A stretch of 40,000 nucleotides of DNA from positions 1-40,000 of the forward strand of contig NZ_VTRV01000004.1 of assembly GCF_008274655.1 (NCBI RefSeq), read 5' to 3'. The position numbers were made by a program, and so were the translations under genes. The stretch's first letter is position 1. Each line of letters opens with the position of its first letter. The DNA is from Cognatilysobacter lacus (GTDB lineage: Bacteria > Pseudomonadota > Gammaproteobacteria > Xanthomonadales > Xanthomonadaceae). The notes beneath the pieces are model-generated. The model ran no database searches and was not told the origin of the DNA. It worked only from the letters and a program-made list of their open reading frames with translations. Below, one piece after another: positions 24,724-33,166 of this stretch.

Positions 24724-24756
24724 AAAAAAAAAAGCACCCGGCGGACCGGGTGCTTT
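24724..24756 (-). terminator. Intrinsic terminator after tRNA-Lys
   Basis: An 11-bp stem AAAGCACCCGG / CCGGGTGCTTT with a four-base loop and a run of ten T residues on the minus strand. It lies 4 bases after tRNA-Lys, so tRNA-Leu, which comes next, is probably reached only by read-through or by its own promoter. Confidence 0.9.
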
Positions 24757-24760
24757 GAAG

Positions 24761-24836
24761 TGGTGGGCCGTCAAGGATTCGAACCTTGGACCTATTGATT
24801 AAGAGTCAACTGCTCTACCAACTGAGCTAACGGCCC
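24761..24836 (-). tRNA. tRNA-Lys (anticodon CTT)
   Basis: Acceptor GGGCCGT / ACGGCCC, discriminator A, encoded CCA, anticodon loop CTCTTAA giving CTT, which reads AAG, the preferred lysine codon in GC-rich genomes. Confidence 0.96.
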
Positions 24837-24887
24837 GTACTGCGAATTTTAACAGCTATCGCGGAAGACACAACCGCGACGTCTAAA

Positions 24888-24965
24888 TGGGGTGGCTGAG
24901 GGGACTCGAACCCCCGACATCTGGAATCACAATCCAGTACTCTAACCAGCTGAGCTACAGCCACC
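24888..24965 (-). tRNA. tRNA-His (anticodon GTG)
   Basis: Anticodon loop TTGTGAT giving GTG. The extra G at position -1, needed by histidyl-tRNA synthetase, is encoded opposite discriminator C73. CCA is encoded. Confidence 0.96.
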
Positions 24966-25069
24966 GTAGAACTTGGTAACGGCTGCTCAAGGGCAACAGC
25001 GCGTCGTGTATCAGTATGCAGCGCCGAGGCGCGTTGTAACGACCCGCACCACGATTTCAACCAACCCGG

Positions 25070-25143
25070 CGCGCCCGGCAGGAATCGAACCTGCAACCAC
25101 CGGCTTAGAAGGCCGGTGCTCTATCCGGTTGAGCTACGGGCGC
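25070..25143 (-). tRNA. tRNA-Arg (anticodon TCT), no encoded CCA
   Basis: Acceptor GCGCCCG / CGGGCGC, discriminator G, anticodon loop CTTCTAA giving TCT (reads AGA and AGG). The three bases after the discriminator are CCG, not CCA, so the CCA end must be made by the CCA-adding enzyme. Confidence 0.95.
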
Positions 25144-25185
25144 ATATCCCGAGCGATACCGTGTACAGGCCCGGCAGGGCCGGAA

Positions 25186-25262
<77 letters not shown>

Positions 25263-25304
25263 GCCGGTACTTCCGTCGCGCGCCAGCGCCGCGAAAGGCC
25301 AAGC

Positions 25305-25333
25305 ATTCTCGACTGCCACCCCCCGCATGTCAA
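25305..25333 (-). promoter_or_regulatory. Putative sigma-70 promoter of the Pro-Arg-His-Lys tRNA operon
   Basis: On the minus strand a perfect TTGACA (25328-25333), a 17-base spacer and GAGAAT (25305-25310), ending 42 bases before tRNA-Pro. Confidence 0.75.
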
Positions 25334-25385
25334 CGCGAAACGGAGCGCCCGGCCAGGCGCCACGCCGTGCGGCACCCGGCGGCCG

Positions 25386-26393
25386 TCACAGGCGGCGGAT
25401 GATCGCGTCCGCGAACGTGCCGGTGCTGCCCGTGCCGCCGAGGTCCGCTGTCAGCGAATCCTTCGCCTCGAGCGTGGCGATGATGGCGCGGCGCAGGCGC
25501 TCGGCGTCGTCGACCTTGCCCATGTGGTCCAGCATCTGCGCCGCCGCGAGCAGCAGCGCGCACGGATTGGCCTTGCCCTGCCCCGCGATGTCCGGCGCCG
25601 TGCCGTGCACGGCTTCGAAGATCGCCGCATCGGTGCCGATGTTGGCGCCCGGAGCCAGACCCAGCCCGCCCACCAGGCCGGCGCACAGGTCGGAAATGAT
25701 GTCGCCGAAGAGATTCGTGGTGACGATCACGTCGAACTGCTCGGGCCTCATGACCAGCTGCATGCAGCAGTTGTCCACGATCATCTCGTTGCATTCGATG
25801 TCGGGATATTCCTGCGCGACGGTGCGGGCGGTCTTCAGGAACAGGCCGGAGGTCGACTTCAGGATGTTCGCCTTGTGCACCACCGTGACCTTCCTGCGAC
25901 CAGTCCGGCGCGCGAGCTCGAAGGCGTAGCGCACGATGCGCTCGGAGCCGCGGCGCGTGGTCCGGGTGATGGAGGTGGCGGTCTCGCCGTCCTCCGACAC
26001 CTGCTGGCCTTCGGCGCTGTAGGCGCCTTCGGTGTTCTCGCGCACCGTGACCAGGTCGATTCCCGACGGGAAACGCGACTTGGTGTTCGGGAACGACTTG
26101 GCCGGGCGCACGTTGGCGTACAGGTCGAAGCGCTTGCGCATCTCGACGTTGATCGAGCTGAAGCCTTCGCCGACGGGCGTGGTCAGCGGGCTCTTGAGCG
26201 CAATGCGATTGCGGCGGATCGAGTCCATCGTGCTCGCGGGCAGCAACTCGCCCTGCGACTCGAGCGCGGTGAGGCCGGCGTCGGCGAATTCGTAGCTCAG
26301 CCCGAGGCCCATCGTGTCGAGCACGCGCAGCGTGGCCTCCATGATTTCGGGGCCGATGCCGTCGCCGCGGATCACCGTGATGGTTTGCGTCAT
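25386..26393 (-). CDS. Isocitrate dehydrogenase, NAD-dependent type
   Basis: A 335-residue decarboxylating dehydrogenase of the isocitrate/isopropylmalate family, acting in the TCA cycle to make 2-oxoglutarate. Substrate and metal residues are visible: SSIN near 79-82, Arg86/Arg88/Arg96 (MRKRFDLYANVRP), Arg118 and Tyr125 (VRENTEGAYS), Lys174 (VVHKANILK), Asp231 and Asp235 (FGDIISDLCAG). At the cofactor site HGTAPDIAGQ, Asp268-Ile269 replace the Lys-Tyr pair of the NADP-dependent E. coli enzyme, which by family knowledge points to NAD. It is shorter than E. coli Icd and closer to mitochondrial-type IDH subunits. Homoisocitrate or isopropylmalate dehydrogenase is the main alternative, less likely given the SxN motif. 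Confidence 0.9.
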   Translation of the reverse strand: MTQTITVIRGDGIGPEIMEATLRVLDTMGLGLSYEFADAGLTALESQGELLPASTMDSIRRNRIALKSPLTTPVGEGFSSINVEMRKRFDLYANVRPAKSFPNTKSRFPSGIDLVTVRENTEGAYSAEGQQVSEDGETATSITRTTRRGSERIVRYAFELARRTGRRKVTVVHKANILKSTSGLFLKTARTVAQEYPDIECNEMIVDNCCMQLVMRPEQFDVIVTTNLFGDIISDLCAGLVGGLGLAPGANIGTDAAIFEAVHGTAPDIAGQGKANPCALLLAAAQMLDHMGKVDDAERLRRAIIATLEAKDSLTADLGGTGSTGTFADAIIRRL

Positions 26394-26456
26394 GTCTGAT
26401 TTCCGGAGGGTGGCGCGCGGAAAGGCGCGGCGCCGAATTGGAGCCGGCCATTATGC

Positions 26457-26486
26457 CGAAGGCCCGGACGCGATGCCGGGCCTTCG
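26457..26486 (-). terminator. Hairpin terminator of the grx-AhpD-like operon
   Basis: An 11-bp perfect stem CGAAGGCCCGG / CCGGGCCTTCG with an eight-base loop, 25 bases after the AhpD-like stop. The downstream T run is lacking on the minus strand, so termination may be partial. Confidence 0.6.
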
Positions 26487-26511
26487 TCGCGGACCGCCGC
26501 TTCTCGGCGGC

Positions 26512-26901
26512 TCAGCCGTGGTCGTGCGCGACCGGCGCGGGCTCGCCCTGTTCGAGGCGGTCGAGGAAGTCGACGGCGCGGCGCAGGTGCGGGATCACGA
26601 TCGAGCCGCCAACGACGAGGCCGACGGAAAAGGCCTCGAACATCTCGTCGCGGTTCACGCCGGACTCCCGGCACTGGGCCACGTGGTAACTGATGCAGTC
26701 GTCGCAGCGCAGCACCATCGACGCGACGAGGCCCAGCAACTCCTTCGTCCTGACGTCGAGCGCGCCGGGTTGGTAGGTCTGCGTGTCGAGTGCGAAGAAC
26801 CGGCGCACGACCTGGTTCGGCTCCGCGAGGATGCGCGCGTTCATGCGCTTGCGGAACGCGGTGAACTCCGCAAGGCGGTCCTTCTCGTTGCCCGCGCTCA
26901 T
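26512..26901 (-). CDS. Carboxymuconolactone decarboxylase family protein (AhpD-like)
   Basis: A 129-residue helical protein of the CMD/AhpD fold. The redox motif is CDDCISYH (Cys66, Cys69, His73), the AhpD-like CxxC-x3-H arrangement, which suggests peroxidase or disulfide-reductase activity rather than true carboxymuconolactone decarboxylation. The C-terminus is short and His/Asp-rich. Its ATG overlaps the stop codon of the glutaredoxin gene (ATGA), so the two are co-translated; a glutaredoxin partner supports a thiol-redox role. The physiological substrate is unknown. Confidence 0.9.
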   Translation of the reverse strand: MSAGNEKDRLAEFTAFRKRMNARILAEPNQVVRRFFALDTQTYQPGALDVRTKELLGLVASMVLRCDDCISYHVAQCRESGVNRDEMFEAFSVGLVVGGSIVIPHLRRAVDFLDRLEQGEPAPVAHDHG

Positions 26902-27167
26902 GCGCCGCCTTCCAGCAGCGACTCGAGGCCGCCCTTGCGATGCAGCGCGATCATGTCGTCGTAACCGCCCACGTGCGTGTCGTTGATGAAGATCTGCGGC
27001 ACGCTGGTGCGCCCGGTGGCGTCGATCATCTTCCGGCGGACTTCAGCGTCGGTATCGATGCGGACTTCCGACCACGTCTGTCCCTTGCTGTGCAGGAAGT
27101 TCTTCGCTGCCACGCAATAGGGGCATACGGCGGTCGTGTAGATGACGATGTTGGCGGGGCTGCTCAA
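26898..27167 (-). CDS. grxC: Glutaredoxin 3 (GrxC-like)
   Basis: An 89-residue dithiol glutaredoxin. The active site is CPYC (Cys15, Cys18); the glutathione-binding cis-Pro is in TSVPQIFIND, and GGYDDMIALHRKG is the C-terminal signature. It reduces disulfides and glutathionylated proteins with glutathione in the cytoplasm. The start codon is TTG at 27167, supported by a GGAGA ribosome site at the right distance; no ATG is available. It heads a two-gene operon with the AhpD-like gene and is divergent from the M48 protease gene. Confidence 0.95.
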   Translation of the reverse strand: MSSPANIVIYTTAVCPYCVAAKNFLHSKGQTWSEVRIDTDAEVRRKMIDATGRTSVPQIFINDTHVGGYDDMIALHRKGGLESLLEGGA

Positions 27168-27260
27168 GTGGGGTCTCCTGCGTTCATCACCTGACTATGG
27201 AGGCCGGACCGGGCCTTTGCCAGCCCTCCGCACGGAACACAGAGACCTTGCGGAACGAAG

Positions 27261-27276
27261 GACCGGTGCACCGGTC
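27261..27276. promoter_or_regulatory. 16-bp perfect palindrome (operator-like)
   Basis: GACCGGTGCACCGGTC is a perfect 16-base palindrome in the 199-base gap between grxC and the divergent M48 protease gene. A second small hairpin, CGGGCG-ATTCA-CGCCCG, lies at 27290-27306. Either may be a regulator site; no known operator is recognised. Confidence 0.5.
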
Positions 27277-27366
27277 GAACGCTGCTTAACGGGCGATTCA
27301 CGCCCGGCGTTCGCCCCCGCGTCATGCTCGACGTGCGGCGCGCCCGCATTCCACCGGGGAACTCTC

Positions 27367-28938
27367 TTGCTTCGCAGCCTGCTTGCCGCCGCCATCGTGA
27401 TCGCCGTCGCCGCCCCGCTCGCCTGCGCCCAGGAGACGCGGCTGCCCGATATTGGCTCGTCTGCCGGCGAGCTGATCACGCCGGCACAGGAAGACGCCTA
27501 TGGCGCGATGACGCTGGCGCAGCTGCGCCACTTCGACTACGTCCTCGAAGACCCGTTGATCGACAGCTGGCTGGACACGCTCGGCCATCGACTGGCCGGC
27601 GCTAGCGACGACACCAAGCGCCACTACACCTTCTTCATGCTGCGCGACCGCCAGATCAACGCGTTCGCAACGCTCGGCGGCTACGTGGCGATGAACTCGG
27701 GCCTCGTGCTTGCCGCCGACCGCGAGGACGAAGTGGCCGGCGTGCTGGCCCACGAGATCTCGCACATCACGCAGCAACACGTTCTGCGCAGCGTGGAACG
27801 GCAGAAGCAGGACCAGATCCCCACGCTGCTCGCGCTGCTCGGCGCGATCGTCGTGGCGCAGCAGGCGCACGGCAATACGGGGGCCGACGCGGCGTCCGCC
27901 GCCATGTCGGCGGCAATGGGCCTGGCCGCACAGCGACAGATCAACTTCACCCGCGCCAACGAAACCGAGGCCGATCGCGTCGGCATGCAACTGCTCGCGC
28001 GCAGCCATTTCGACCCGCGCGCGATGGCCGATTTCTTCGCGAAGCTGCAGTCGCGCATGCGCACCAACGAGGCGAGCGCGTTCGGCGACGAGGAGCCCGA
28101 CTACCTGCGCAGCCATCCGATGACGCTCGCACGCATCACCGAGGCCCGCGATCGCGCCGAGCGGCTGCGCACGCAACCCAATTACAGCGGGACGTTCGCG
28201 ACCGACAACCCGATGCTGCCGGCCGGCCTGCGCCTTGAAGCCGGTACCGGAGCCGGCCCGACCGGCCTGTTCGACTACGCCCGCGAGCGCCTGCGCGTCA
28301 TGAGCGCACTCACGCCGGCCGCCGCGATCCAGGAATACACGGCGATCAAGAGCTCGCGCGCGCTGACCGACGCCGAACAGTACGGGCTCGCCGTGGCCTT
28401 CACGCTTGCGGGGCAGCCGAAATCCGCGCTGCCGCTGCTGACCGCCGTGGTTGCGCGCAAGCCGGCCGACGTCTGGCCTCAGTTGGCCCTTGGCGAGGTC
28501 GAGGCCGCGAGCGGCAATGGCGCCGCCGCAGACGCCCGCTTCGAAGCCCTGCTGCGGAAGACCCCGGCGAGTCGCGCGGTGGTGCTCACGTACGCCAAGG
28601 TGCTCGGCGAGCGCAGCAGCCCGGCCGCCGGCAAGCGCGCGCAAGCGATCCTGCGGCCGCTGATGTCCAGCCTCTCGGAGGACCCCGTTTTCCAGCGCAC
28701 GTTCGCGCGTGCCAGCGAAATCGCCGACGACCCGGTGCGGGCGGGCGAGGCCCACGCCGAAGCCGCTTACCTCAGCGGGCGCCCCGAACTGGCGCTCGTG
28801 CAGCTCAATACGCTCAAGAAACGTCCCGACCTCGACTACTACTCGCGCACCCGCATCGAGTCCCGGATCGCCGCGATCACCCCGACGGTCCTCGAGCTGC
28901 ACCGCCAGGGCATCCACGACGAGGACCTGAAGCGCTGA
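27367..28938 (+). CDS. BepA-like M48 family metalloprotease with TPR domain
   Basis: A 523-residue periplasmic protease/chaperone. In E. coli, BepA helps assemble the LPS transporter LptD and degrades stalled forms. The N-terminal signal peptide (MLRSLLAAAIVIAVAAPLACA) is followed by the M48 domain with the zinc motif LAHEISH (His129, Glu130, His133) and the third ligand Glu201 (NETEADRVG). The C-terminal half (about 300-500) is helical with TPR-like repeats (AIQEYTAIKSSRALTDAEQYGLA onward). The start is a TTG at 27367 with a modest GGGGA ribosome site; upstream in-frame codons encode implausible Arg/Pro-rich sequence. It lies just upstream of the Pho box, in the same direction as phoB. Confidence 0.9.
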   Translation: MLRSLLAAAIVIAVAAPLACAQETRLPDIGSSAGELITPAQEDAYGAMTLAQLRHFDYVLEDPLIDSWLDTLGHRLAGASDDTKRHYTFFMLRDRQINAFATLGGYVAMNSGLVLAADREDEVAGVLAHEISHITQQHVLRSVERQKQDQIPTLLALLGAIVVAQQAHGNTGADAASAAMSAAMGLAAQRQINFTRANETEADRVGMQLLARSHFDPRAMADFFAKLQSRMRTNEASAFGDEEPDYLRSHPMTLARITEARDRAERLRTQPNYSGTFATDNPMLPAGLRLEAGTGAGPTGLFDYARERLRVMSALTPAAAIQEYTAIKSSRALTDAEQYGLAVAFTLAGQPKSALPLLTAVVARKPADVWPQLALGEVEAASGNGAAADARFEALLRKTPASRAVVLTYAKVLGERSSPAAGKRAQAILRPLMSSLSEDPVFQRTFARASEIADDPVRAGEAHAEAAYLSGRPELALVQLNTLKKRPDLDYYSRTRIESRIAAITPTVLELHRQGIHDEDLKR

Positions 28939-28942
28939 GCGG

Positions 28943-28976
28943 TTGTCACTGTGCTGTAACCGGACGGTAGTGTAGT
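28943..28976 (+). promoter_or_regulatory. Pho box and promoter of the phoB operon
   Basis: TTGTCAC (28943-28949) and CTGTAAC (28954-28960) are 7-base direct repeats 11 bases apart, matching the PhoB half-site (CTGTCAT) spacing. A -10-like TGTAGT follows at 28971-28976, 10 bases after the second repeat, the distance seen in E. coli Pho promoters. Confidence 0.75.
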
Positions 28977-29005
28977 GACCGCATCCGAACTTGGCCGGTA
29001 GCCGC

Positions 29006-29713
29006 GTGCACAAGCGCATCCTCATCGTCGAAGACGAGCCCGCGATCCGCGACATGGTCGCCTTCGCCCTGAAAAAGGGGGAGTTCGATCCCGTCCACGC
29101 GGGCGACGCGCGCCAGGCCCAGGAAGCGATCGCCGACCGCGTGCCCGACCTCATCCTGCTGGACTGGATGTTGCCCGGCACCAGCGGCCTCGAGCTGGCC
29201 CGTCGCTGGCGCCGCGAGCCGCTGACGCGCGAGGTGCCGATCATCATGCTCACCGCTCGAGGCGAGGAAAACGACCGCGTGAGCGGGCTCGAAGCCGGCG
29301 TCGACGACTACGTGGTGAAGCCTTTTTCCGCGCGCGAACTGCTGGCGCGCATCCGCGCCGTGCTGCGGCGCAGCCGCGAGGACGACGAGGACGGCTCGGT
29401 CGTGGTCGGCGCGATGCGGATCGACGGCGCGGCGCATCGCGTGGTCGCGCGCACCGCGTCGGGCGAACAGCCTGTGCAGATCGGTCCCACCGAGTACCGT
29501 CTGCTGCACTTCTTCATGACCCATCCCGACCGCGTCTACTCGCGCTCGCAGCTGCTCGACCATGTCTGGGGCGGCAGCGTGTATGTCGAGGAACGCACGA
29601 TCGACGTGCACATCCGCCGCCTTCGCAAGACGCTCGAGCCGACCGGACAGGACGGCATGGTGCAGACCGTGCGTGGCGCCGGCTACCGGTTCTCCGCATC
29701 GCCCGAGTCGTGA
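29006..29713 (+). CDS. phoB: Phosphate regulon response regulator PhoB
   Basis: A 235-residue OmpR/PhoB-type regulator. The receiver domain has acidic residues Glu9-Asp10, phospho-acceptor Asp53 (LLDWMLPG), Thr83 and Lys105 (VVKPFS). The C-terminal winged helix ends with VQTVRGAGYRFS and carries PTEYRLLHFFMTHPDRVYSR, typical of PhoB. Phosphorylated PhoB binds Pho boxes and activates phosphate-acquisition genes. The start is taken as GTG at 29006 (VHKRILIVEDE); a TTG 15 bases upstream is possible. It is followed 46 bases later by phoR. A Pho box lies about 45 bases before the start, implying autoregulation. Confidence 0.95.
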   Translation: MHKRILIVEDEPAIRDMVAFALKKGEFDPVHAGDARQAQEAIADRVPDLILLDWMLPGTSGLELARRWRREPLTREVPIIMLTARGEENDRVSGLEAGVDDYVVKPFSARELLARIRAVLRRSREDDEDGSVVVGAMRIDGAAHRVVARTASGEQPVQIGPTEYRLLHFFMTHPDRVYSRSQLLDHVWGGSVYVEERTIDVHIRRLRKTLEPTGQDGMVQTVRGAGYRFSASPES

Positions 29714-29759
29714 GGCCACGGCCGGCCGGCTCCGGCGCGCGGCCGTTTAGACTGTGCGG

Positions 29760-31094
29760 ATGACGTCCAGCGCCCGCTCCGCCTGGTTGCGAACGCTCGG
29801 CCTGGTCGCAGCGCCGATCGGCATCGCGCTCGTGCTCGGAGCGCTTGTCGGCCAGCCGGCGCCGGGAATCGCGATCGGCGCGCTGGTCGCGCTCGCATGG
29901 CAGACCTGGCGCACGCAATCGTTGGTGCTTCGACTGACGTCCGGGCGTCGCGCGCAACCGGATGCCCCGGCGGACATCCAGGGTGAAATCGAGCGTCTGC
30001 TGTATCGGCGCCAGACCAGCATGCGACTGCGCAAGCGCCGGCTGGTGGCCATGCTGCGCGCCTATCGCGCCGCCGCCACCGTGCTGCCGGACGCGGTGGT
30101 CGTCGTCGAGCGCGAGACCCAACGCATCGTGTGGTTCAACGAGGCCGGCACCACGCTACTGGGCCTGCGTTATCCGAACGACCTGCAGGCGTCGATCGTC
30201 GAGTGCCTGCGCGGGCTTCCGCTGGCTTCGTGGCTGGCGCGCGGCCGCAACGCCGGGCCGCTGGAAGCCGGTTCTCCGCTCGATGCGACGACCACGCTGA
30301 GCCTTCGCCTGCTGCCCTATTCCGACGATCTCTGGCTGCTGGTGGCGCGCGATGTCAGCCGCCTGCTTCAGCTGGAGCAGATGCGTCGCGATTTCGTCGC
30401 CAACGTCTCGCACGAACTGCGCACCCCTCTCACCGTCCTGCACGGCTACCTCGACATGCTCGACCCGTCCGAACAGCCGGAATGGGCGCCGATGCTGGAG
30501 GAAATGCAGCGGCAGTCCACGCGCATGACGCAACTGGTCGAAGATCTGCTCACGCTGTCGCGCCTGGAGTCACGCGCCGACCTGCCGGCGGAGGAAACTG
30601 TCCCGATGTCGGGCATGCTCGCGGCGCTCCGTCGCGAGGCGCTCGCGCTGGGCCAGGGCCGCCACACGGTGGACGTCGAGGACCGCGCGGGCGTCGACCT
30701 GCACGGTTCGCCGCGCGAGTTACACAGCGCGTTCTCGAACCTGGTCGCCAACGCCGTGCGCTACACGCCGGAAGGCGGGCGCGTGCTCATCGTCTTCGAT
30801 CATGAATCCGACGGCGAGGCGGGCGATGGCGTATCACTGTCGGTAACGGACACCGGCCCCGGCATACCCGCCGTTCACCTGCCGCGCCTGACCGAGCGCT
30901 TCTACCGCGTATCGAACAGCCGCTCGCGCGAAACCGGCGGCACGGGCCTCGGCCTGTCGATCGTCAAGCATGTGCTCGCGCTGCACCAGGCGCGTCTCGA
31001 CATCCGAAGCGAAGTCGGGGTCGGCAGCACGTTTTCCTGTCACTTCGGCGCTGCGCGCGTGCGCGACCGCCTGCCCCTGGAGCAGTCCGCATGA
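29760..31094 (+). CDS. phoR: Phosphate regulon sensor histidine kinase PhoR
   Basis: A 444-residue inner-membrane sensor kinase. Two membrane helices (about 12-31 and 36-50) have almost no periplasmic loop between them, as in PhoR, which senses phosphate through the Pst/PhoU system rather than directly. A charged linker and PAS domain follow (about 100-200). The phospho-acceptor is His218 in NVSHELRTPL; the ATPase domain has the N box NLVANAVRYTPEGG, DTGPGIP and GGTGLGLSIVKHV. The ATG at 29760 is preferred over GTG at 29754. Its stop overlaps the ppk1 start (ATGA). Confidence 0.95.
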   Translation: MTSSARSAWLRTLGLVAAPIGIALVLGALVGQPAPGIAIGALVALAWQTWRTQSLVLRLTSGRRAQPDAPADIQGEIERLLYRRQTSMRLRKRRLVAMLRAYRAAATVLPDAVVVVERETQRIVWFNEAGTTLLGLRYPNDLQASIVECLRGLPLASWLARGRNAGPLEAGSPLDATTTLSLRLLPYSDDLWLLVARDVSRLLQLEQMRRDFVANVSHELRTPLTVLHGYLDMLDPSEQPEWAPMLEEMQRQSTRMTQLVEDLLTLSRLESRADLPAEETVPMSGMLAALRREALALGQGRHTVDVEDRAGVDLHGSPRELHSAFSNLVANAVRYTPEGGRVLIVFDHESDGEAGDGVSLSVTDTGPGIPAVHLPRLTERFYRVSNSRSRETGGTGLGLSIVKHVLALHQARLDIRSEVGVGSTFSCHFGAARVRDRLPLEQSA

Positions 31095-33166
31095 GCGATC
31101 ACGACAGCAGCGACGACCTGCTGCGCGACCCATCGCTGTACTTCAACCGCGAGCTCTCCCAACTCGACTTCAACTTCCGCGTGCTCGCGCAGGCGCAGGA
31201 CGGCTCCGTGCCGTTGCTCGAGCGGTTGCGCTACCTGTGCATCAGCTGCACGAACCTCGACGAGTTCTTCGAGATCCGCGCGGGCACGCTGCAGCACGCA
31301 CAGGAACTCGGCCTCGCCGCGGGCCCCGATGGCCTGGTTCCGTCCGCCACGCTTGCGCGCATCCACGAGCGCGCCGCCGAGCTGGTCGCCGCACAGTACG
31401 ACTGCTGGAACACGGTGCTGCGTCCGGCGCTCGGCGACGTCGGCGTGCGCGTGTTGCACCGCGACGCGTGGAGCGACGCGCAGACCGACTGGCTGCGCAA
31501 GCATTTCCTCGACGACATCCTGCCGGTGCTTTCGCCGCTGGGGCTCGATCCGGCGCATCCGTTCCCGAAGATCCTCAACAAGTCCCTGAACATCGTGGTG
31601 GTGCTGGAAGGGCGCGACGCGTTCGGCCGCGCCGGGCACCTCGCCATCGTGCGTGCGCCGCGCTCCTTGCCGCGCATCATCCAGCTGCCGGAAGCCGTTT
31701 CGGGCGGCCCCAGTGATTTCGTCTTCCTCTCCTCTGTGCTGTCGGCGTTCGTCGACGAACTGTTCCCCGGCATGCTGGTCAAGGGCGCGTACCAGTTCCG
31801 CGTGACGCGCAATTCGGAGTTGCTCGTCGACGAGGAGGAGGTGGAGAACCTCGCCCTCGCGCTGAAGGACGAGCTTCTCGGACGCGGCTACATGCGCGCG
31901 GTACGCCTCGAGATCGCCGAGCAGTGCCCGCCCGACATCGTGCAGTTGCTGCTCGCCAACTTCGAGCTCGACGACAGCGCCGTGTACCGCATCAACGGCC
32001 CGGTGAACCTCAATCGCGCGATCCAGGTGTATGACCTGGTGAAGCGGCCCGACCTGAAGTTTCCGCCGTTCACTCCGCGGATCCTCCCAGGCGTCGAATC
32101 GATGTTCGAAACGATCGCCTCGCACGACGTGGTCCTGCACCATCCGTTCGACTCGTTCACGCCGGTGCTGGAACTGCTGCGGCAGGCGTCCGAGGATCCG
32201 AACGTGCTGGCGATCAAGCAGACGCTGTACCGCGCCGGCAAGGATTCGCAGATCGTCGAGCACCTCATCCAGGCCGCGCGAAACGGCAAGGACGTGACCG
32301 TCGTCGTCGAGCTGCGCGCGCGTTTCGACGAAGAGGCGAACCTCGGCCTGGCGGATCGGCTGCAGGCGGCCGGCGTGCAGGTGGTATACGGGGTCGTCGG
32401 CTACAAGACGCACGCGAAGATGCTGTTGATCGTGCGGCGCGAGGGCAAGGGCCTGTGCCGCTACGTGCACCTCGGCACCGGTAACTATCACTCCGGCACG
32501 GCGCGCACCTACACCGACATCGGGCTGCTCACCGCCGACGCCGACATCGGGCACGACGTACACCTGATCTTCCAGCAGATATCCGGGTTGTCGCCGTCGC
32601 TGGAGCTGAGGCGGATGCTGCAATCGCCATTCACGCTGCACAGCGGGATGCTGATGCGCATCGACCGCGAAGCGCGCAATGCGCAGGCCGGCCTTCCCGC
32701 GCGGATCATCGCGAAGATGAACGCGCTCAACGAGCCGCAGGTGATCCGCGCGCTCTATCGCGCCTCGCAGGCCGGCGTGCGCATCGACCTGATCGTGCGC
32801 GGCGCGTGCTCGCTGCGCCCGGGCGTTCCAGGCGTATCCGACAACATCCACGTGCGTTCGGTCGTGGGCCGGTTCCTCGAGCATTCGCGCGTCTACTGGT
32901 TCCAGAACGGCGGCGACCCGGAACTGCTGTGCGGCAGCGCGGACTGGCTCGAACGCAACCTGCTGCGCCGCGTGGAGACAGGGTTCGTGATCGTCGATCC
33001 GCGGGTGGCGCGGCGCATCTATTCCGAGGTGCTGGAGAACTATCTCGAGGACACCTGCAACGCGTGGGAGCTGGCCCCGGACGGCCACTACGCCCGCGTG
33101 CAGCCGGCTGATGGCGCAGCGCCGTACTCGGCGCAGCTCAAACTCCTGTCGAAGCTCTGCGGATGA
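31091..33166 (+). CDS. ppk1: Polyphosphate kinase 1
   Basis: A 691-residue enzyme that makes long-chain polyphosphate from ATP. The N-terminal FNRELSQLDFNFRVL and SCTNLDEFFEIRAG are family signatures. Catalytic histidines are His441 (YKTHAKM), the phospho-acceptor, and His598 (LEHSRVYWF); the 157-residue spacing equals that of His435 and His592 in E. coli. LGTGNYHSGTARTYTDIGL lies between them. ATGA overlaps join it to phoR upstream and ppx downstream, so polyphosphate synthesis is tied to the Pho regulon here. Confidence 0.97.
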   Translation: MSDHDSSDDLLRDPSLYFNRELSQLDFNFRVLAQAQDGSVPLLERLRYLCISCTNLDEFFEIRAGTLQHAQELGLAAGPDGLVPSATLARIHERAAELVAAQYDCWNTVLRPALGDVGVRVLHRDAWSDAQTDWLRKHFLDDILPVLSPLGLDPAHPFPKILNKSLNIVVVLEGRDAFGRAGHLAIVRAPRSLPRIIQLPEAVSGGPSDFVFLSSVLSAFVDELFPGMLVKGAYQFRVTRNSELLVDEEEVENLALALKDELLGRGYMRAVRLEIAEQCPPDIVQLLLANFELDDSAVYRINGPVNLNRAIQVYDLVKRPDLKFPPFTPRILPGVESMFETIASHDVVLHHPFDSFTPVLELLRQASEDPNVLAIKQTLYRAGKDSQIVEHLIQAARNGKDVTVVVELRARFDEEANLGLADRLQAAGVQVVYGVVGYKTHAKMLLIVRREGKGLCRYVHLGTGNYHSGTARTYTDIGLLTADADIGHDVHLIFQQISGLSPSLELRRMLQSPFTLHSGMLMRIDREARNAQAGLPARIIAKMNALNEPQVIRALYRASQAGVRIDLIVRGACSLRPGVPGVSDNIHVRSVVGRFLEHSRVYWFQNGGDPELLCGSADWLERNLLRRVETGFVIVDPRVARRIYSEVLENYLEDTCNAWELAPDGHYARVQPADGAAPYSAQLKLLSKLCG

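Noticed and set aside
27142-27366. N-terminal extension of the M48 protease to an upstream start at 27142
   Set aside because: The extra 75 residues are Arg/Pro/Gly-rich, overlap the start of grxC, and would bury the signal peptide. TTG at 27367 puts the signal peptide at the N-terminus.
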